In this document: one piece after another, positions 58,933 to 64,000 of the stretch
Layout: every line of letters starts with the position of its first letter
How positions within the stretch are numbered: the stretch's first letter is position 1
Assembly (NCBI RefSeq): GCF_050908995.1
Contig: NC_135130.1
Location: forward strand, 8,115,001-8,179,000
Reading direction: 5' to 3'
Length of the DNA: 64,000 nt
From: Andrena cerasifolii
Lineage: Eukaryota > Arthropoda > Insecta > Hymenoptera > Andrenidae
Translations under genes and position numbers: made by a program
Notes under the pieces: generated by a model
Databases searched by the model: none
Seen by the model: only the letters and a program-made list of their open reading frames with translations
Told to the model about the DNA's origin: nothing

Positions 58933-60963
58933 CGCTGCAATCATGGCTGAAAGAGGACCTCGGGTGGAGCGGACTTAGGAGAGCTGGGGCCTTCGGGAGC
59001 TTGGATACTTTGGAATTGGGCAGCTTGGAGGATTCCTCTGAGAGTTTCGTGGCAAGATGCATCAAGGATGCTGCGGGATTGGTGGAGAGGCGCGGGGGTC
59101 ATTTGCTCAAAGATTAATGAAACTAGAAGAGGATGGAGGAAGGAAGCTGTAAGAAGAGGCAGGGGTGATCGATTGTGTAGAATAGGTTTCTTCACCATGT
59201 AGAAGGTACCTGTTAATAGTAGGCAGGATGCAAGACGGGCTGCCTAGGGAGAGGAGCCGCTAGAGGAGAGTACGAAGAGCACAGTGACACGTTTGTGGAG
59301 CCCCCTGAGGATCTCGTTTGTGGAAAAGACTGCTTGTGCACAGATTTCAAGGTACTAAAGGGGTCGGGAGATGATGCAGGTACCAGGGGATTCTCGAAGG
59401 ACACTAGATTTCTACCGTTTAAATTATAACAACCGTTACCGTAACACTAATTAATACTCTTATCGCTGCTGATACTCTTCTTCTTACCATTATCGTTGAT
59501 AGGTTACACGACTGACCGCAATTTCGCTGGCGAACTTACTTTGTACGACGAACTATCGAAATACGGCGATTACACTGCCTCTTCCCTCCCTCTTCCCTTC
59601 AGCTTCCACAAACACCATCAAGGCGGAGTACAATTCTCGTTACAATCGAAGGGGAAGGAGTTTCTCCAGTGAAAGTAAAAGTTGTTCATATAAGCTCCCA
59701 CTCAATTGTACCCCGAATTACACTCTATCATAAAAGACAAATACTCCGAACGTAAGGTCCATAAAAAGATCCCTAGATCTACCTATTATCGTAATAAAAG
59801 ACTTCCCCGCGTGCGTTTGCGAAAGAGGGGAAAATATAATAGAAAACCCTCTGGTTTCCCGCGTTCCCTACATCCCCCGAGCGTGCCGACGTGGAAAGGG
59901 GCAGTGTAAGAGGGAAAAAAGGAAGACACAGCCTTAAAACGCGCCCCACAAGCGGTTCGGTGAATTATTGTTACAAAAGACAGATAAATATAAAGCATAG
60001 ACGAATACGAAGGCGTGCACGGCTACGAAACGGTCTGTCCTAGCGTAAATCTTAAGGAAACCCGTTTAACCGACACCGTTGCGAACTTAATTCTAATGCG
60101 AGCAGAGGGGTTGCCGACAGGCAGGCGCACGTGTAAGAAGTGCTGCATGGTAAGGGGCCAGGAGTGACTGGAACAGTGGAATCGTCGAAATTGTGGGACA
60201 TAAATCGAAGGTTTGGGCGTCGCAGCGATCCAAGTACCGTCGACGCGATCTCATAGATCGTCCGATCGACAGGCTGGATCCAGGCTCGAATCGAGTGTTC
60301 AAATACATACGCTGTTTATATACCATACGTGTCTCTTTCTCGATAAGAATGGATTTTCATTAAAACAGACGAAGTAAAAACGGAACGATCGCAACGGGGA
60401 CTTGATTATTCTTGACTTTCAACCCTTAGATCTTATAGGCGACAGATCGATCGCCTTTTGGGAGCATTGAAGTGGATATAGTCGAAATAAAATCAACTTT
60501 CCTTAAGTTAAAAATAATAAGGGCTTACAATGTGTTATAGAAAAAAGATGAGAAAAATAGAAATTATTAACTCGAGATTTGAGAATAGAGGGAAAGTTGT
60601 AAATGGTGATAAGTAGTGTAATTTGTAGTGGGTAAAGTATTTTTTATTTTATTTCGACTGTAGAGGTTCCCCTAAGTTAAAAGAGATTTATAAAAAGGGG
60701 TGTTTCCTTTTCGTTTTGCATCCCAAGAAATTTTCATTTTCTGCCTCTTACTTTTCATTTCATTCGTTCCACTCGATTTTTATTATAGTTAAGTGAGGAA
60801 TAGGAAAACTGAATCGAGATTCCACGCCCTTCTGCAAGGTTTAAGGTAAGATATCTCGCGATTCTCTGGAACTTTGCTTACAACTAGGTTCATCACATTA
60901 TTCTCCACTGCTGCATCGTTTATTGAGTTCATTGCGACACCATATTAAAATCAGCTCGCATTT
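58933..60963. other. 3' UTR of K2P-C and intergenic sequence
   Basis: No coding exon is recognised. Short open frames (e.g. 59706-59909 +, 60093-60326 -) have no domain. The right part is AT-rich. Confidence 0.4.
60919..60924 (-). terminator. polyadenylation signal of the small membrane protein gene
   Basis: AATAAA on the minus strand, 40 bases downstream of the TGA at 60964-60966. Confidence 0.55.
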
Positions 60964-61673
60964 TCACTCATCGTCCTCCTCGCAGTAATCCCACTCCTCT
61001 TCTCGAGAATTCGGCCTGACTGGCGGCGGCACGTTGTCCTCGTTTTTCGAAACCGCATTGCCACACACCAAATTATTTATTACCCCTACAAAATAGCGAA
61101 CATAGTCTTATTCAGTCCCCTCGAGTTCATCCAAACGCGAGAAAATTCCCGCCAACGTTCTTGCCCCCTTGGGTGGTGATAATTCGCGCACCACGTGCGG
61201 GACTCCTCTACCCGCATCTCTTAACCACACTCGCTGAACGCCCAAGAGCGTTCTCCGCACGGGCTGCGTTCACGCGCCTTCATATGCGCCCGTGTCACCC
61301 AAAGGGTTGCAAGAAATTTTCATTCCATACCAAATGGATTTTCTGCATTTCTCCCTCCCATAAATTTACTATACTTAATAGTACATTAAAAACATTTCGC
61401 GTTGAAGAACTTTGTCCGATGACAAAATTCGAGCTGACCTTTAATTTTACCGAACAACCCTTCGCCCTGCTCCGTCCCACACACACATCCATCCTCCTCT
61501 TCGCCCGACTTCGGCTTTATATTCTGATAGAACGTATAGCCGATGCCCAGGGCGTGATTAACTACGAACTGAACGGTACAGAGGACGATAATCAGCAGTA
61601 TGGGTAGGCACAAGGTGGTCTCCACGTCGTCCAGGAAGAGATTCAACCATTCCGGTAGCAGGTCGCAGCTCAT
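60964..61673 (-). CDS. small single-pass membrane protein, unrecognised
   Basis: Two exons on the minus strand, 61451-61673 and 60964-61085, joined in phase 1 inside a glycine codon (114 aa). Visible features: N-terminus MSCDLLPEWLNLFLDD, one hydrophobic segment at about residues 24-46 (LCLPILLIIVLCTVQFVV), then a polar region with a CVC motif, and a strongly acidic C-terminus (REEEWDYCEEDDE). I do not recognise the family. Topology is probably one membrane span with an acidic tail in the cytosol; that is inference. The gene is divergent from mRpL23, with 862 bp between start codons, so the two may share a promoter region. The intron carries a MITE. Confidence 0.7.
61165..61306. mobile_element. 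MITE in the intron of the membrane protein gene
   Basis: The ends are CCCCTTGGGTGGTG and the complement of CCCTTTGGGTGACAC. TTGC flanks both sides (61161-61164, 61307-61310). The core contains GAACGCCCAAGAGCGTTC and CCGCACGG, related to the TTAA-flanked elements elsewhere in the window. 142 bp, non-coding. Confidence 0.5.
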
Positions 61674-62535
61674 CTTCGATTTGAAACAATTTGAGCCGCC
61701 TCGATTCCCTGGGAAACGCGATCAGCCCTAACCCTCGGCACTTTCGTTGTTCCTAGCAAAATTCAGGGCCTCTTGCGTCTCTTTGTCAGAGGGGAACCGT
61801 CTCCCAGGCAATTTCGTGAAACATACTCTTGTTAATTTAGCAGAGAAATGTGGCCATTGCCGAAACGCACTTGGACGAATTTCTGTAGCGTTGTTGTTAA
61901 TTCCAAAAGCTGAATGTTCCGTGAAATCGATCTATCGATTCAATCAGCGACGAAGTAATCGGAAAGAAATAGTTGCGGACGGCGGAAAACGAACGAAATT
62001 CGATGGATCTCGCGAATATGTTCAAGCGATCAGAAATAAACAATATTTACTCCAGCTCTGATCGACGTAGAATATTTATTACACAAACTAGTCTTAAAAC
62101 GATATTTATATTCGTAAAATGTATTTCAGACTGTGTAATGCTGACTGGGTTCAGCTTTAATTCTATTAATTAACCCTTTTCGGTGCATACGTCTATCCCA
62201 TCGCTCAGTCTGTGCGGGGAACGCCCATAGGTGTTCGCCAAGCATGCTTAAGGGATATGACAACAGAGAGTCCGCACACCAAATACGTTCAGTGGTCAAA
62301 TTCCGAAACTCAAAGGGTTATGTAATACTAAATACACCACGCGCCCTCTACGGGTGAAATCAGTAAGCAACACCATAGACCGTGCTTGTCACGGCATCTG
62401 GCGCAAATATTACCGCAACTACGTAAACAGAAGAGGTTACGATGTAACCTCCGTTGCATTTATAAAGAGTAAAGAAACGATTTTCTCTGTAAATATAATA
62501 ATCAAAGTATCTGATATTAGTTTAAAGAAAGTAAA
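61674..62535. other. divergent intergenic / promoter region
   Basis: Lies between the start codons of the membrane protein gene (-) and mRpL23 (+). An open frame at 61747-62061 has no recognised domain. The element at 62174-62317 sits in it. No clear TATA box. Confidence 0.4.
62174..62317. mobile_element. piggyBac-type MITE upstream of mRpL23
   Basis: The ends are CCCTTTTCGG and CTCAAAGGG. The left flank is TTAA (62170-62173) and the right flank TTAT (62318-62321), one base off. The core GTGCGGGGAACGCCC matches the 15760-15913 element. 144 bp, about 220 bp before the mRpL23 start codon. Confidence 0.6.
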
Positions 62536-63165
62536 ATGTCCACACGCTGGTAAGTACCGACACTGGCGACGATTTAACATTGATCATCACCGAAGTATTT
62601 CAAAGAAAGTGCACATTGAAGCCGATCTCTCTACTTGTTGCTCTAATTTCGTGGCTGATATTTCAGGTATCCCCTGTATCAAAAAGGCAACCCACAGCTC
62701 AGGATTTTCCTCCCGAACTTCTGGCTAAAAATTATACAACCCGTGCACAAACAGCCCCAGAATGTAGTGCAGCTCCACTGCTCCATGGAAATGACAAGGT
62801 TCGACGTGCGCAATTACTTAGAGAAGATCTACAATGTCAGCCCCGTTCACGTGAGGATAAGGATCGGCCTCGGCAAAACTAGGAGATGCCCGAAGCAGAA
62901 CTGCGTGATTAAAGACGACGACAAGAAAATAGCTTACGTCGTCTTGGTGAGTGCTTCCGAACTAATCGACCCTAACGAAGCATCCTTAACGTCACACTAT
63001 TCTCTGGGATTACAGCCCGCGGACCAGGCATTCGTGTATCCCAACTTATTCCCGGAAAAGGTGGAGAAGTCCACGGAGGATAGGTTCGAGGAGTACAAGG
63101 CCGAGTACAAGCAGTTCGTTAAGTCGAACACGATGCCGGGTTTACCCACGTGGTTTAGAGTGTAA
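62536..63165 (+). CDS. mRpL23: mitochondrial large-subunit ribosomal protein L23 (uL23m)
   Basis: Three exons: 62536-62549, 62667-62946, 63016-63165 (147 aa). The protein belongs to the mitochondrial 39S subunit, at the tunnel exit by family knowledge. Recognisable text includes STRWYPLYQKGNPQLRIFLP, VHKQPQNVVQLHCSMEMTRF, YLEKIYNVSPVHVRIRIGLG and, near the C-terminus, PADQAFVYPNLFP. The tiny first exon encodes MSTR plus two bases, and phase 2 closes a tryptophan codon. AATAAA overlaps the stop codon (63164-63169), with a second at 63195-63200. Convergent with the zinc-ribbon gene: 191 bp separates the stops. Confidence 0.92.
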
Positions 63166-63169
63166 TAAA
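63164..63169 (+). terminator. polyadenylation signal overlapping the mRpL23 stop
   Basis: TAATAAAG: the last two bases of the TAA stop begin an AATAAA. A second AATAAA at 63195 is more likely the one used, as it leaves room for a 3' UTR. Confidence 0.4.
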
Positions 63170-63356
63170 GTCGCTTGTACGCCGCAGGAAGGAGAATAAA
63201 AATTATAAATCTATATTTCCTCTTTCTCGCACTTCTTACATTGGTTACAAATAACGTAATAAACTCTCTCTCTCGGGCATTCCATCGAGCAAACATAAAA
63301 GAAATAAACAAGTGGACGATACTTAAGGCATAAGTAAACAAGAGAATGCGTCGAGC

Positions 63357-63697
63357 CTAGTCAAGCTCGGTCATCATGAAGCCGTAAGCTTTGCATTGCG
63401 GGCACTGAGGAATGTCAAACAAAAAGATAGTCTGCAAGAACGGAGAACATAAACCAGAAACAGTGTCGGCCAGGCGAGCTACAAGCACGAATAGCAAAGG
63501 GCGATACGAACCTGTGGATGAATGGGGCAGAAGTAACGCACCCTGCCCGTTGTCCAGTATCCGCAGACATTGCAGAGCACAATGCGGTGCGGCCTGATGC
63601 ACAGACACTTGTCGGGCGGCAAATTACACACACCTATCCCCCTTCCTCTACCCATTCTCATGGACTTCGTCCTCCCGTCCATCGCGTTCAGACCCAT
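63357..63697 (-). CDS. small zinc-ribbon protein of an uncharacterised insect family
   Basis: Two exons on the minus strand, 63512-63697 and 63357-63431, joined in phase 0 (86 aa). After a basic, M/R/G-rich start come the cysteine pairs CLC, CNVC (in IVLCNVCGYWTTGRV), YFC and CPQC (PQCPQCKAYGF), ending MMTELD. The pattern of several CxxC-type pairs around HRI..C..CG and a C-terminal C..CKSYGF-like block matches a short cysteine-rich protein family I recall from insects, without a known function. Zinc binding is inferred. The start at 63697 is the first ATG in frame; a second ATG lies five codons on. A 5' exon further right cannot be excluded. Confidence 0.75.
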
Positions 63698-64000
63698 TCC
63701 GACCCCGTGGCCCTAATCAAATTATTCGGTGCTCATTAATCACCAAGGCGCAACGCTAACAAGTGCACGTGCACAGTTGCTTCTGTACAACAGTCTGACG
63801 AACAGCTTTTCGCGGAAAACCCACCAGCAGTGGGGATGCACGGGGAACTTTCTAAAAACCGAATCCCGCGAATGGTATCGTTAAGAACCGATGCATTTCG
63901 AATCATAAATTCATGACACAAATTCCTACGCGCCAGCGTGATTCACTCCGCTACGTTCTCGTATGCATTTGGGGCTCCCCGGCGATCGGACATCCGGCGT
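63698..64000. other. window end, upstream of the zinc-ribbon gene
   Basis: No gene recognised. Contains presumable 5' flank of the minus-strand gene. Confidence 0.4.

Overview
The window looks like nuclear DNA of an insect. Genes are split into many exons with short GT-AG introns, most of about 60-80 bp, and the proteins are metazoan families in insect form. Many miniature inverted-repeat transposons and minisatellites lie between and inside genes. CpG-rich gene-poor stretches alternate with AT-rich ones. A hymenopteran is my best guess, but it is only a guess. No prokaryotic operon, CRISPR array, rRNA or convincing tRNA gene is present.

Layout. 1-1991 is gene-free and holds several long hairpins. 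1992-7770 (+) is an 18-exon leucine-rich-repeat gene of the STK11IP (LKB1-interacting protein) family, 1229 aa as modelled. 10308-11628 (+) is a 7-exon secreted alpha-carbonic anhydrase, 301 aa, with its active-site residues intact. From 13728 to 58932 the window is dominated by three two-pore-domain potassium channel (K2P) genes in tandem on the + strand: K2P-A 13728-24339, K2P-B 26969-40444 and K2P-C 55121-58398. All three carry the first pore filter split by a phase-1 intron inside the same glycine codon, so they are paralogues from old tandem duplication. A cysteine- and proline-rich secreted protein gene (15229-17267, - strand, with a TATA box) is nested antisense in the 6.5 kb intron of K2P-A. 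K2P-B has an 8.4 kb intron holding a 121-bp satellite array.

At the right end are a short single-pass membrane protein gene (60964-61673, -), the mitochondrial ribosomal protein gene mRpL23 (62536-63165, +) and a small zinc-ribbon protein gene (63357-63697, -).

Two observations stand out. First, the last exon of K2P-C ends in TGA followed by C, and the same frame then stays open for another 177 coding-like codons up to TGA at 58930-58932. This is a candidate for stop-codon readthrough giving a long-tailed channel. Second, two related non-autonomous elements (49109-49617 and 53950-54678) have CACNNTG termini and perfect 5-bp target duplications (CCACA; CGCCC). These are the marks of Transib transposons, relatives of the RAG recombinase. 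A further MITE family with TTAA or TTAA-like target sites recurs in and beside genes.

Exon coordinates were worked out by hand from reading frame, splice-site consensus and phase agreement. Every multi-exon model except the nested minus-strand gene closes in frame from start to stop.
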